DNA of 64,000 nucleotides from an uncultured Psychrobacter sp. (GCA_947489525.1 CANLDW010000001.1:839810-903809); one strand, 5' to 3'; shown: positions 36,756 to 46,685, numbered from the stretch's first letter. A program made the numbers and translations. The notes: generated from the letters alone by a model not told the origin.

Positions 36756-37238
36756 CTATTTTAGCTCTTCGATCAAGCCTTGCATCTCAGCAATTTCACG
36801 TCTTTGTGCTTCGATAATCTCATCAGCAAGCTGGCGCATACGAGGATCTTCGATATCTGCGCGCGTACTGGTCAAAATAGCAATGGAGTGATGCGGTATC
36901 ATCGCTTGCATCCAGTCCACTTGATCGACGGTTTGCTGTGAGCGTACGCCCCATAAACCAAAAGCGAACAGCACTAAACTCAACCCATAAATCATGAGAT
37001 TTACCTTGGTCTTTTTATACATATTCGTCATAAAGGCCAGCATAATGACTGCCATCATCGCTCCCATATAGAGTGCCATGTAAGCTCTGGTCTCACTAAA
37101 GTAAACGTGATCCCAGCGGTACGTATTAAAATACATCATGATGTACATCACGACAGTTGAGGTCAAAATCATCAAAAAGAACTTAAGATAAGGGTTCATA
37201 CCGCTATTATTCATGCGTTTGTTATTTGAATGATCCAT
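36756..37238 (-). CDS. DUF305-type membrane protein
   Basis: A 160-residue protein with three transmembrane helices (about 14-33, 45-65 and 75-90) and a short C-terminal domain resembling DUF305, with MIPHHSIAI and a charged helix at the end. DUF305 domains are often linked to metal (copper) handling, and the HH in the motif is a plausible metal site. GGAG precedes the ATG. Immediately upstream is copy A of the dispersed repeat, which could carry its promoter. The function is inferred only at family level. Confidence 0.8.
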   Translation of the reverse strand: MDHSNNKRMNNSGMNPYLKFFLMILTSTVVMYIMMYFNTYRWDHVYFSETRAYMALYMGAMMAVIMLAFMTNMYKKTKVNLMIYGLSLVLFAFGLWGVRSQQTVDQVDWMQAMIPHHSIAILTSTRADIEDPRMRQLADEIIEAQRREIAEMQGLIEELK

Positions 37239-37267
37239 AGTGTTGTCTCCAGCCGACGTCCTCTAAA

Positions 37268-37430
37268 ACTATAGTGAGTTCAGTATAAAAACGATACAGC
37301 GGGACTGGGATGCTTTTTTTAAAATATAGGTTGCGCAGCCTCTGTCGGCGTAGGCACAGCACGCCAGTAAAATTTATACCAGTTCCGCGTTTAAATATAC
37401 TGTATCTGTTCTATTTAGAATCGACTATAT
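37268..37430. repeat. Dispersed repeat, copy A (about 163 bp)
   Basis: It begins ACTATAGTGAGTTCAGT and ends AGAATCGACTATAT, with imperfect terminal inversion. The core contains GGTTGCGCAGCC, CTCTGTCGG, CACAGCACGCC and ATACCAGTTCCGCG. It is nearly the same as copy B at 60450-60613 (about ten differences) and related to copy C at 57489-57653. It lies 30 bases before the DUF305 start. Confidence 0.9.
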
Positions 37431-37629
37431 ATTAAGATAAAATTAAGTGACTCTATATCTTATAACTGCATGTAAAGCGACTCAATATCGGCATAGAGTG
37501 GCTTTGTAGGCTCTTTGTTAGACCGTACACAATGCATAAAGTAAGACGAATAACAAACAGGTCAAGTTTGTGTCCTATCTCCTTTTTATTTAATCAAGTG
37601 TGCTCATCGTCGTCTGTCTTTAGAATGTT

Positions 37630-37689
37630 GTTCCACTTGATGCTATTCCACTTGAGACCGTTCCACTTAATACTGTTCCACTCGCACAG
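37630..37689. repeat. Tandem repeat, 15-bp unit, four copies
   Basis: Units starting GTTCCACTT at 37630, 37645, 37660 and 37675, with variable last six bases. Non-coding, downstream of tgpA. Apart from this array and copy A the 37239-37736 gap shows nothing clear. Confidence 0.85.
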
Positions 37690-37736
37690 CACCCAAACTC
37701 TTTAAAGTTTGGCGCTTCAAGCAGCGGTAGCTATCT

Positions 37737-39944
37737 TTATTTATACCTTCGTACCGCTTTATTGAGCTGCTGTAGTGTTTGTTGATATTCTAAATGACTA
37801 GAATTAAGCGTACTCAGCCTACCGTAGCGCAATTGGCGATAGTACTGTTTGATGATGTCAATTTGAGACAGGTTATCTGGCTCAGAGTGTACTAGCCGCG
37901 CAGATAGACGATCGAGCCAAGCCAGCTGCCCTTCACTATCACGGCGCGCAAGCGTTTTATCCTTTTTGCCTAATCGTTTTGATAAAGCGATCAAGGGCTT
38001 ATCAACCGGATGCCAGTACTGACGGCGGCGATACCAAATAAATAGTATCAGTATCGTCATAATACTAATGGCGGCTACCCCAAGCCAGATAATCTGCTGA
38101 GTCACGGACTTGATATTGAGCCACTTGAGCAGTGAGTCTGCCTGTTTGTCCTGATCGTATCCGACAATATCTTTTTGCCAGTAGTAACTGGCTTGGTCGG
38201 ATAAGCGGCGCAGGGATTGCAGCATTTGATACTGCTGATAGCTGATCTGTGCGCGTGCGCCGTCACCAAATAGTGCAGCGCCTTGTGTTTGGGTCATCGC
38301 ATCCATACCTTGCTCGACGCGCTCAGGCGCTACGAATGCAGTCGGGTCGACGCGTACCCAGCCTTGATCTGCTAGCCACACCTCAGTCCACGCGTGAGCA
38401 TCCATTTGCCGCACCTCCCAAACGTTGCCGCCGCGACTCATCGATCCGCCCTGATAGCCTGTCACCACGCGCGCTGGAATACCAGCAGCACGCAGCATAA
38501 AGGTAAAGCTTGACGAGTAGTGCTCACAAAACCCAGCTTTGGTCTCAAACAAAAACTCGTCGATGCGGTTCTCATTGAGCGGTGGCGGTGATAGCGTGTA
38601 GCGAAACTCGGTTTGATTAATCCAGCGCTGGATAGCGCTCATATAGCGTACAGGATCCGAACCTGACTGAGCAAATAGCTGTTTGGCAAGCGCGCGCGCC
38701 TGCGTATTGCCGGTACTGGGTAGCGCCAAATTAATTCGACGCGCGTTGTCACTCAGCACCGTATCGATACGCATAGGGGCAAAACGCAACACACTATAAC
38801 GCAGCTGCTGGGTCACGGGCCGATTCTTTATAAGCGTAAAATCTGAGGTGAGACGAATGCCTTGGCTCTGGGCAAAGGGATAATCAAGACCAAACAGCCA
38901 GCGCTGCTGGGTCGGCTGCAAGATAATCTCATAGCTGCGAGGGCTCAGTCTTGCTGCATCGCTTGCAGATGCCAGTGCTGTAGTCACCCACTCAGGCGTT
39001 GGCGTATTGCTATTCCATGACCAAGCTTGCACGCTGGGGTTAGGTCGCCACGTCACGCCATCAAAGTCGCTAAACACTAGACCGCGCCAGTACAGCTGCT
39101 CTTGCGGCGGGCGCTGGTCTGCAAACTCTACGCGAAACGCCAGCTCGGTCGACTGACTCAAGTTAGCAAAGTCGCCAGGCGACATGCTGTCGGATACCCC
39201 CGTCGTCGCTTGTTGCCCTGAGAGCTGTACGGACCACAGCGGCGGCAGACGCGGAAAAAACAAAAACAGGATAACCAGTAGCGGTAGCGCGCCGATGCTA
39301 AGCAGTCCTAAAGTACGCAAACGTCCATCGCCTTGCTGGTTGCCATCATCATTTAAAGCGATAAAAGCCAGCAATACGGCAATTGCCCCAATAACGACCT
39401 CTATCGTCGTCACCAAACCCTGATCCATCAAAAACAGCGCGGCGAGCACAAATAGCGATAAGTTTAAGACCACATAAGCATCGCGGCGCTTATAAAGCTC
39501 CCATAACTTACTAACAAGGCAGAGCACCAAAAAAGCGACACCGATATCTAGTCCAAAGGCAGTATCATAAGTGAGCCACAGCCCAGCGATGCCGACTAAA
39601 AACCCAAGCATTTGCACGCTTTGATAGCTGCGTTTTAGCGTCTTTATATGTTTAAACTTGGCTTTGACAATAGGTAGCTGGGTGCCAATGCTGATCAAGG
39701 CAAAGCCTATTAACCACAATGGCAGGTGCGCGGCGTGTGGCAAAATAACCACCACTTGCGCTATGAGTACCCAGCAATAGGCAGGCTGGGCAAGTAGTTT
39801 TTGCCGCCAGTTATTAGCTAAGGCTACGTTATCGTCTTGTGCATACTGCCCAATAGCCAGTGCCGCAAAGCTTGCCTGCACGCTATTTGAGGCCGTCTGA
39901 TCAGAAGCAGCCTCAATAAAAGGCGGGTTATTAGACTCTGTCAT
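37737..39944 (-). CDS. tgpA: TgpA-type membrane transglutaminase-like protein (DUF3488)
   Basis: A 735-residue membrane protein with about six N-terminal helices (DUF3488), a periplasmic transglutaminase-like domain and a further C-terminal helix with a cytoplasmic tail (DUF4129-like). The catalytic triad is visible as Cys in KAGFCEHYSSSF, His in DAHAWTEVW and Asp in WVRVDPTA. ATG 39944 overlaps the DUF58 stop as ATGA, so that start was chosen over 39971. In P. aeruginosa the MoxR-DUF58-TgpA cassette is important for viability. The substrate is unknown. Confidence 0.92.
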   Translation of the reverse strand: MTESNNPPFIEAASDQTASNSVQASFAALAIGQYAQDDNVALANNWRQKLLAQPAYCWVLIAQVVVILPHAAHLPLWLIGFALISIGTQLPIVKAKFKHIKTLKRSYQSVQMLGFLVGIAGLWLTYDTAFGLDIGVAFLVLCLVSKLWELYKRRDAYVVLNLSLFVLAALFLMDQGLVTTIEVVIGAIAVLLAFIALNDDGNQQGDGRLRTLGLLSIGALPLLVILFLFFPRLPPLWSVQLSGQQATTGVSDSMSPGDFANLSQSTELAFRVEFADQRPPQEQLYWRGLVFSDFDGVTWRPNPSVQAWSWNSNTPTPEWVTTALASASDAARLSPRSYEIILQPTQQRWLFGLDYPFAQSQGIRLTSDFTLIKNRPVTQQLRYSVLRFAPMRIDTVLSDNARRINLALPSTGNTQARALAKQLFAQSGSDPVRYMSAIQRWINQTEFRYTLSPPPLNENRIDEFLFETKAGFCEHYSSSFTFMLRAAGIPARVVTGYQGGSMSRGGNVWEVRQMDAHAWTEVWLADQGWVRVDPTAFVAPERVEQGMDAMTQTQGAALFGDGARAQISYQQYQMLQSLRRLSDQASYYWQKDIVGYDQDKQADSLLKWLNIKSVTQQIIWLGVAAISIMTILILFIWYRRRQYWHPVDKPLIALSKRLGKKDKTLARRDSEGQLAWLDRLSARLVHSEPDNLSQIDIIKQYYRQLRYGRLSTLNSSHLEYQQTLQQLNKAVRRYK

Positions 39945-40948
39945 GGCGCTTTTGCCAAAGCCAGCAAACACTGATTTGCAAAGCTATCACCATGGCCTAT
40001 GGTAGGCGGGGCGGTATCGTTTGGTAGCCGCATCTGAAACGGAGTGCCCGACGCCCCAAGCACAGTGACGCCGTACGCCAATTGACCTAGCTTTTGCTCG
40101 TGCGTTGGCGCTGGCATCGCATAATAATCCAAGGTTTGTTCACATCCCACAGGATCAGCGAAGTGCTTGGTAAACATCCCCTGCCCGCGCGCCACATGAC
40201 CCCAAGACACACGCGCCAGCGACTCCCCTTCGATATAGTTATCGAGACGCTCAAAGTCGTCTTGGCCTTGAGTCGACTGCACGTAATGACCGCCTATTGG
40301 CACATCATCGAGGCTTGTCGCTACTTTATGGGACTGCCAATCAAAAGCTTGTAGTTTTGGATAGACCCAGCCGCTACGGGCAAAATAAACATAAGACCAA
40401 GCCTGCATGATGCCTAGCGGATAGACAGTCTTTATCTTTAAACGCGGCAGCTCAAACTCGCCGCGCTGCGTCGTCATTACAGGCAGACGAATCGTTTGCT
40501 CGCCTTGCAGACGCGGTATCAACACGGGTTTATTTTGCTTGGTTTTTTTATCTGGTGACTCAAAGGAAAACAGCAGTTGGCGGCGCGGCTGACGGCTGTC
40601 ACTACGCAGCTGCAAGGTTACCCAAATAGGATCGCCCACTTGCGCTGTGGTGATCTCAAGCAGTTGTACCTGTAGCCCTGATACATGGGCAAAGGTAACA
40701 TGAAAGCTAATTAGCCAAATACTAATTAAATAAAAGCATAGCCCCAGCACAAGGTTGTTACCGTAGTTGACTCCAGCAATAAAGGTAATAAGCAGCAGCA
40801 CGGCAAACAGCATACCCTCGCGACTAAAAAAGATATAAACGTTACGCAAGTTCAGCTTAGCATAGTCGCTCTTAGGGGCGCGCGATGCAAACCAACCCGT
40901 TAAGGCCGAGGATATCGGAGATCTTAGGGACTGCGGTAAAAGGGTCAT
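39941..40948 (-). CDS. DUF58 domain protein
   Basis: A 335-residue protein with two N-terminal helices (about 33-72) followed by a DUF58 domain, recognisable by YPLGIMQAWSYV and the conserved DDFERLDNYIEGESLARVSW stretch, related to von Willebrand A folds. It is the middle gene of the moxR-DUF58-tgpA set, 118 nt after moxR and overlapping tgpA by four bases. It probably forms a membrane complex with its neighbours. Confidence 0.92.
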   Translation of the reverse strand: MTLLPQSLRSPISSALTGWFASRAPKSDYAKLNLRNVYIFFSREGMLFAVLLLITFIAGVNYGNNLVLGLCFYLISIWLISFHVTFAHVSGLQVQLLEITTAQVGDPIWVTLQLRSDSRQPRRQLLFSFESPDKKTKQNKPVLIPRLQGEQTIRLPVMTTQRGEFELPRLKIKTVYPLGIMQAWSYVYFARSGWVYPKLQAFDWQSHKVATSLDDVPIGGHYVQSTQGQDDFERLDNYIEGESLARVSWGHVARGQGMFTKHFADPVGCEQTLDYYAMPAPTHEQKLGQLAYGVTVLGASGTPFQMRLPNDTAPPTIGHGDSFANQCLLALAKAP

Positions 40949-41066
40949 ATCTGCTCTACAGGTTTTGCCTTATGATTAAGAAAATCTCATTAAAAATCGC
41001 TTGTTATAGTGAAGACATCAAATACATTATTTAATTAAAGGCTGGTTCAATCAAAGCGGTAAGACG

Positions 41067-42053
41067 CTAAGCAATGACAGGTACTTCAGCCAAAATGCGC
41101 TGCGCAATTGTGAGCGGCGCCTTAGCCCCACTCACGTGCGCTGGAATAAAACGCTGTCCTAACCTATGATCAGTTACAGCCGCAAACACCGCTTGGATAT
41201 CTTCAGGCGTCATCTCCGAATGCCCTGAGACGTAAGCGTAGGCTTGTGCGGCGCGCTGTAAGGATAAAACCCCGCGCGGTGACAAGCCGTGATACTCTTG
41301 ACTGGCGCGCGTCTTTGCCACCAAGCGCTGTAAGTAATCGAGTACCACATCAGCGACATAGATGTGCTGTACGCCCTGCTGCGCGAGTAGTACTGCCTCG
41401 GTGTCGAGTACCGCGTCCAACCCCTTTAATAACTGCCTGCGATCTTGACCTTGCAGCAGCGCGCGCTCAGCGGCAGGCGATGGATAACCTAATGATATGC
41501 ATAACAAAAAGCGATCCAGCTGCGACTCAGGTAGCGGATACACGCCCGCTTGCTGCAAAGGGTTTTGGGTAGCAATGACAAAGAACGGCGCTGCTAGCGC
41601 GTAGCTTTGACCATCTTGCGTGACTTGTCGCTCCTCCATGGCTTCAAGCAGAGCGCTTTGCGTTTTGGGACTGGAGCGGTTGATCTCATCGGCGAGCAAC
41701 AACTGAGTAAAGATGGGACCGGGACGAAACTCAAAACGTTGCTTACTTTGATCAAAGATACTCATGCCTAAGATGTCAGCAGGTAGCATATCGTTAGTGA
41801 ACTGCACGCGGCTAAAGCTAAGACCAAGTAGCTGCGCAAGCCCCTGCGCTAATGTCGTTTTTCCCATGCCGGGCAAATCTTGTAGCAGCAGATGCCCGCC
41901 CGCTAGTATACCACTTAGCGCCAGCTTAACCGCTTCTGGCTTGTCGAGCACGATTTGGTTGAGCTGGGTCATCAGTTGTGCAATCTGTCGTTGATTGGCA
42001 CTATAATCAGGGGTTGCGGTTGACGCTGATGGACTAAAGCGGGTCTTGAGCAT
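41067..42053 (-). CDS. MoxR-type AAA+ ATPase
   Basis: Cytoplasmic AAA ATPase of 328 residues. Walker A GMGKTT is at 62-67, Walker B is LLADEINR, sensor 1 ATQNP and sensor 2 in SPRGVLSL. It is the usual partner of DUF58 and TgpA proteins and is thought to act as a chaperone-like ATPase on them. The start follows the cytochrome c stop by 18 nt. Confidence 0.94.
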   Translation of the reverse strand: MLKTRFSPSASTATPDYSANQRQIAQLMTQLNQIVLDKPEAVKLALSGILAGGHLLLQDLPGMGKTTLAQGLAQLLGLSFSRVQFTNDMLPADILGMSIFDQSKQRFEFRPGPIFTQLLLADEINRSSPKTQSALLEAMEERQVTQDGQSYALAAPFFVIATQNPLQQAGVYPLPESQLDRFLLCISLGYPSPAAERALLQGQDRRQLLKGLDAVLDTEAVLLAQQGVQHIYVADVVLDYLQRLVAKTRASQEYHGLSPRGVLSLQRAAQAYAYVSGHSEMTPEDIQAVFAAVTDHRLGQRFIPAHVSGAKAPLTIAQRILAEVPVIA

Positions 42054-42071
42054 AATAAGGCTTCACTGTGA

Positions 42072-42518
42072 TTAAGGGGCGGTATTTGCTTCAGGCGTCT
42101 CGTTACGTAGTGTTGAGAGATAGGCAATAACGTCAGCGCGCTCTTTGGCATCAGGCATCGGGTCGGAGAGCATCTTTGAGTCAGGCAGAGCGGCTTGAGC
42201 ATCGGCAATATAAGGATCAAGCGTTTGAGCATCCCACACCCAGCCTGAGGTCTGTAGCCCCTGGCTATAAGTATAATCGGCAAGATCAGCTGCCGGCGCG
42301 CCGTAGATGTTCATCAGCTGTGGGCCTTTTTTATTGAGACCGGCATTTAATTGATGACACTGCGCGCAGGCTTCTTTGTAAATGAGCGCGCCGCGCGTGG
42401 CATCGCCTTCGGTATAAACAGGCAAAGTAACAGGCGCGCGGTGGTCGGGGGGCACGCCCTTACAAGCGCTTAACACTAACACAGAGAGGATACTTAAGCC
42501 TTTGACAATCGTATGCAT
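42072..42518 (-). CDS. Class I cytochrome c lipoprotein
   Basis: A 148-residue protein with lipobox LSAC (Cys19), haem motif CAQCH (51-55), a GPQLMNIYG stretch and a Met in DPMPDAKERADVIAYLSTL as probable sixth ligand. It resembles cytochrome c2/c550-type electron carriers with a lipid anchor. It is placed between fimX and moxR on the same strand. A functional link to either is not evident. Confidence 0.85.
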   Translation of the reverse strand: MHTIVKGLSILSVLVLSACKGVPPDHRAPVTLPVYTEGDATRGALIYKEACAQCHQLNAGLNKKGPQLMNIYGAPAADLADYTYSQGLQTSGWVWDAQTLDPYIADAQAALPDSKMLSDPMPDAKERADVIAYLSTLRNETPEANTAP

Positions 42519-42637
42519 GAAGAGATCATTTTAGTATGCGGATAGAAGTAATTTACGACTACATATTATAGACACACAGCGTATCAAGTCAGTATGAGAG
42601 CTAAACTTAAAGATTAGACTAAAGATAAAGACCTCTA

Positions 42638-44728
42638 TTACGTCTCGTTAGCGACTTTTATAGTCTCGCTTGGCGCTTCTAGATAATAGCCTTGTAGGTA
42701 GCGTGCGCCAACGCTCCACGCCACCGACATAGTAGCGGCATCTTCGATAAATGGCATCAAGACAGCACTACCAAGCTCACTGGTACGAGAGATGAGCGCC
42801 TTGACGGTATCTAAGTTCTCACTGTTATCAAGATTTTCTATATAGCTACGTGCTAGGCGTACCATGTTAGGTTGTACAAAACTGGCGGTTTCAACAGACT
42901 TAGCAGAGGAACCAAAGTTGTGTATACCAAGCTGGCAGTTGACTTGTTTTAATGCGACAAATTGTGATTTGGTCACTGTCAGATGGCTTAGGATATCTTG
43001 TTCATTAAACTGTAGGGTCAATGCCTCAGGGACACCGCCAATAGCATTGATAAGCTGACTTGCGACGCTAGGCAGCTTTTTATCGACAAGTGAGGCGCTA
43101 GTCAGCTGTATTAATAATCGCGCTTCAGGGTGGTGGCGGCGCACTTCACTAATCTGTTTGCAAGCGTTTATCAGAATCCAGCGGTCAATTTTTTCGAGTA
43201 GATTGTGAGTTTTGGCCACGGACATAAACTGATCAGGCGTTAGTATCGTATTATCTGCATCCGTCAGCGGCAAGCGTAAAAACACTTCAAAGAAATCACT
43301 GCGATCATTGTCGATATCGTATATCGGCTGAAACAATAACTCAAAGCGGTTATGCGCGATCGCCTCAACCAAGGTCTCGGCTAGAGCATTATCATCACTG
43401 TTGGCATGCTCATTAGGATCGTATAGATGATAAGAGTCGCCCTGATTGCTTGTCTCTATCATAATATGGTTGATTGCTTCCATGGCACGCTCAAGCAGCA
43501 CGGTAGGTTCAGCTGTGTTCTTATCGATTTTGACAATACCAATACTAACTGTCGTGCTCGTAGTACGGTTATCTACTTCAATGAGCATGTCGGCGATACG
43601 CGTGGTAATGCGCGCAGCTAAGTCTTGTAACTCGTCTACGCTCTGATCTTCTATCAATATAGCAAATGCCGTATCACTAAAGCGGCTGACATAAGCTTCT
43701 GATGCCATTTCATTGAGCGTGTAGGCGACTTGCTTTACCGTAGTATCAACGCCCTGTAGACCTAAGCTGCTTCTGATTTTACCGATAGCGTCTAACTGAA
43801 TATAGAGTAAACCCGCTGGCGCCGCGCCGCTCCTTGCCTGCTCATAGATAGCGGTAAGTTGCTCCTCAAAGCCGCGTCTATTATTCAGTCCTGTTAAGCT
43901 ATCCTTGCGCTCAGCCGCGGCTAGACGTTTGGCAATCTCAGCGCTATTATTACGGTTTTGCTGAATAATAATCTGCGTAACAGGCTCGCCCTCAAGCGTG
44001 GCAGCAGCAAGTTGCAGCTTAGCTTCAAACGTGGTGCCATCGGTGCGCAAGCTCTCAAAGTTAAACTCGACTTGCTCGCGGCTACCCTTATCGAACTTAC
44101 GCAAAAACTGCTTAAACTCCTTGACGTTGTCCCCGCCTGCAATCAAATCAATAATCGGCACGCCAATCACATCATCCATCGACTCAAAGCCAAACAGCTG
44201 CAAATAAGGATCGTTGGCAAAGATATGGATACCCTCATCAATATAGGCCACCGCACTCTTGGAGTTTTTGATTAAGATATTAGCGCGCTGCTCGGCCTCA
44301 GATAAGACGTGACGCAGCGTGCCTAATTGACGCCGGCTCCTTAGATGCCCGTGCTGCAAACAGATAGCTAAGATCACCGCAGGCTCTTGATCTACTCTTA
44401 GCGCTTTGACCATCGTACTACTAATAATGTCGGGTATACCGTTGGCGTCATTCTCTGTCGTCGCCGACTCTGGTATTAGGTAAATCATCGGCAGATCGAT
44501 GCTTTGCGCTTGGACGATACCGACGACATCGGTGAAGCTCATATCATAAGCTTGTCCAAATACTAAAACATCCCACGACTGCTTTAGTGACTTGAGTAGC
44601 TCTTCTTTATCGTCTAAAAAGCCCAAGTTTACAGTATCGTAATAGGTAGCAAGCGTGGCCACCAAACGTTCAGCATAGAGCTGATCGTCATCGATAACCA
44701 ATAGATTCAACGTGGAATGTGTACGCAT
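42638..44728 (-). CDS. fimX: FimX-type degenerate GGDEF/EAL c-di-GMP receptor for type IV pili
   Basis: Domain order is receiver-like (1-130), PAS (150-260), GGDEF (270-435) and EAL (445-690), the same as P. aeruginosa FimX and of almost the same length (696 versus 691). All three signature sites are altered: the receiver has FGQ where the phospho-acceptor should be (near residue 57), GGDEF is SDTAF (351-355), and EAL is EVF (481-483). The usual view of FimX is a c-di-GMP receptor in type IV pilus assembly rather than an enzyme. KQSWD and LFQPI stretches match the family. Confidence 0.9.
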   Translation of the reverse strand: MRTHSTLNLLVIDDDQLYAERLVATLATYYDTVNLGFLDDKEELLKSLKQSWDVLVFGQAYDMSFTDVVGIVQAQSIDLPMIYLIPESATTENDANGIPDIISSTMVKALRVDQEPAVILAICLQHGHLRSRRQLGTLRHVLSEAEQRANILIKNSKSAVAYIDEGIHIFANDPYLQLFGFESMDDVIGVPIIDLIAGGDNVKEFKQFLRKFDKGSREQVEFNFESLRTDGTTFEAKLQLAAATLEGEPVTQIIIQQNRNNSAEIAKRLAAAERKDSLTGLNNRRGFEEQLTAIYEQARSGAAPAGLLYIQLDAIGKIRSSLGLQGVDTTVKQVAYTLNEMASEAYVSRFSDTAFAILIEDQSVDELQDLAARITTRIADMLIEVDNRTTSTTVSIGIVKIDKNTAEPTVLLERAMEAINHIMIETSNQGDSYHLYDPNEHANSDDNALAETLVEAIAHNRFELLFQPIYDIDNDRSDFFEVFLRLPLTDADNTILTPDQFMSVAKTHNLLEKIDRWILINACKQISEVRRHHPEARLLIQLTSASLVDKKLPSVASQLINAIGGVPEALTLQFNEQDILSHLTVTKSQFVALKQVNCQLGIHNFGSSAKSVETASFVQPNMVRLARSYIENLDNSENLDTVKALISRTSELGSAVLMPFIEDAATMSVAWSVGARYLQGYYLEAPSETIKVANET

Positions 44729-44954
44729 AGAGAGCCTTAATCTTATAATCTGAACTAACTTTAGCTTAACAACAAAATAGAGTGCAAAAATATCAGCAAA
44801 TAAACACCAAGTTTAACACGACCTTTATTTATCTGAGCCATTTTAATGCATAACTGCAAATAAACAATCTAGCACTTAAACGACTCGACTGTTGATAACC
44901 CCTACTCCTCGCTAATCTATCCCCTCTATATGCTACGCCTTATAAGCCCTGACA

Positions 44955-46685
44955 TCAAAACTGCACGACCTCAAATTGGCTAAAGGTTTCTGTACACCAC
45001 AAACGGCGTGTTAAACGTAAGGACTTTTGTACATTATCAACACGCATAACAATTCTATCGCCACTTTGTAGATGCGAGGTTGGTACGAGCAGACTACAAG
45101 CGGTTTGTAACTGATCGCAGGCGCTAAGCATGAGGGCGGGTACAAAATATGCAGGACGCGTATCTCTATTCGCAAGCCTAACCGCACACGCTAGCAGCTC
45201 ATGACCGAGTACCTGCCATTCCACCTCAGGCGCTTTGATATCAAGATTGAACCAACGCACCATACCGACAGAATAAGTATCGCTACTATTATGGCGTAGC
45301 AAAAACAAACTCATATTTTGTACACTAGGCGGCGCTGTAGTAGCGGGGGACTTTGTGTCTTGTTCAGTGACTTCGTCTTGCTCAGCACAGTTGCCTGTTA
45401 GCAATCGAAGTATGCGAAAATGCGCGCGCTCATTCTTGGCATCAAAGTTGTCAACGATCAGCTCTTGATGGCTCATCTCACTTTTAAGCTTGTCTTTAGG
45501 TGCAGTATCATAGCGTGGACGCAGCTTTTCTGGTAGCTCATCAATCGCAATCATACTCATCAGGCTTTTAGAGCCGCTGGCATAGTAATGAATGTTATTA
45601 AATCCTATGAGCATCATTGCCTGCTGTTTAGGGCTATATTTGGTCGGTATAGTAAGCTGCGGCTGCATATAACGGTAGCTTAGGGTATGACAGACACTAT
45701 CGATAAGGCAGCGCGTGACCACGTCACTATTACTCTCCTCCAAGTCATGCTGGAGCAAGCGTAAATGGGCAAGCATAGGGGTAAGTTCAATAAATAAACA
45801 GTGATGCTGCGACTCATAAGGGTTTATCGCAGACTGCGCTGTCAGATAAGTGGGTGGCTGATCACTATGCAAATCAACGAATACACGGGTCTCAGTCTGC
45901 GGCTCTAGCGTCGCTACAATATGCATTGACCATTTAGGTAGCAAGCGCTGTAGTAGTAGGATAGTTGAGCGCTTCATCGTACGCACATTTAATAAGCTAT
46001 GCAAACATATCTGTACATATAACTGATGAATACTACTGGCTTTACGAGTCAGAGTATGTGTACTTAGATCAATATAGGCGATACGCTGTTTGTAGGCTAG
46101 ATAGTATAGCTGGTTGATCGCAAGCCATAAATTAGGCGGCGGCTTTTGATAAGCAATAGCGCATTCAAGTAATAGCTTTTGATACATGGTTAGTGTCTGA
46201 AATACTACGGTTGCAAGCATAATAAGTTCAGGTTTGCCACTACCCATAAGGCTCCAGCTATTTGTAGCAGGTGATCTAGGGGTACTCTTAAGTGACAGCG
46301 ACTCACGGCGTACGATACCGTTATATATCAAGATTATGAGGTAATACAGCGATTCAACCTGAGCGAGATGTTTAAGATGAGTATCCTCTAACGCCCCCAC
46401 CTCATATAGATAGTACTGACGCAAAGTCGCAATCAGCCGCTCTGAGGCTTGGGTCACAATATTGACAAGCTTTAGACGTCTTGTATCATCTAAGTCAGCT
46501 ACTCTGAGCTCACTTAACACTTTTTCTAATTGTTCCGCTTGTTCCTCTTCAGTCTTGGTGGATAATAGGGTTACCCAAGCCAGCAGCTGCTGTTCTCTCC
46601 CATCAGCATAGCGCTCAATTTTGCGCGGCAATAACGCTTTTGAAGACAGACGCAGTCGCTCCTGAAAGGTCGACGAAGTTAACAT
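44955..46685 (-). CDS. Large conserved-looking protein of unknown function next to fimX
   Basis: A 576-residue soluble protein with no signal peptide or clear transmembrane segment. The N-terminal two thirds look mainly helical with many Leu/Tyr. An acidic, Thr/Ser-rich low-complexity linker (near 425-445) separates this from a C-terminal part that looks beta-rich and could be PilZ-like (FLLRHNSSDTYSVGMVRWF, then the final RRLWCTETFSQFEVVQF), but a PilZ RxxxR/DxSxxG motif was not seen. The start was set at ATG 46685, six bases after AAGGG. Its position upstream of fimX suggests a c-di-GMP or pilus link. I do not recognise a named family with confidence. Confidence 0.7.
   Translation of the reverse strand: MLTSSTFQERLRLSSKALLPRKIERYADGREQQLLAWVTLLSTKTEEEQAEQLEKVLSELRVADLDDTRRLKLVNIVTQASERLIATLRQYYLYEVGALEDTHLKHLAQVESLYYLIILIYNGIVRRESLSLKSTPRSPATNSWSLMGSGKPELIMLATVVFQTLTMYQKLLLECAIAYQKPPPNLWLAINQLYYLAYKQRIAYIDLSTHTLTRKASSIHQLYVQICLHSLLNVRTMKRSTILLLQRLLPKWSMHIVATLEPQTETRVFVDLHSDQPPTYLTAQSAINPYESQHHCLFIELTPMLAHLRLLQHDLEESNSDVVTRCLIDSVCHTLSYRYMQPQLTIPTKYSPKQQAMMLIGFNNIHYYASGSKSLMSMIAIDELPEKLRPRYDTAPKDKLKSEMSHQELIVDNFDAKNERAHFRILRLLTGNCAEQDEVTEQDTKSPATTAPPSVQNMSLFLLRHNSSDTYSVGMVRWFNLDIKAPEVEWQVLGHELLACAVRLANRDTRPAYFVPALMLSACDQLQTACSLLVPTSHLQSGDRIVMRVDNVQKSLRLTRRLWCTETFSQFEVVQF

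Noticed and set aside
37342..37359. LexA-like CTGT...ACAG in the dispersed repeat
   Set aside because: The spacing is ten bases rather than eight, and it belongs to a repeated hairpin; Moraxellaceae usually lack canonical LexA.
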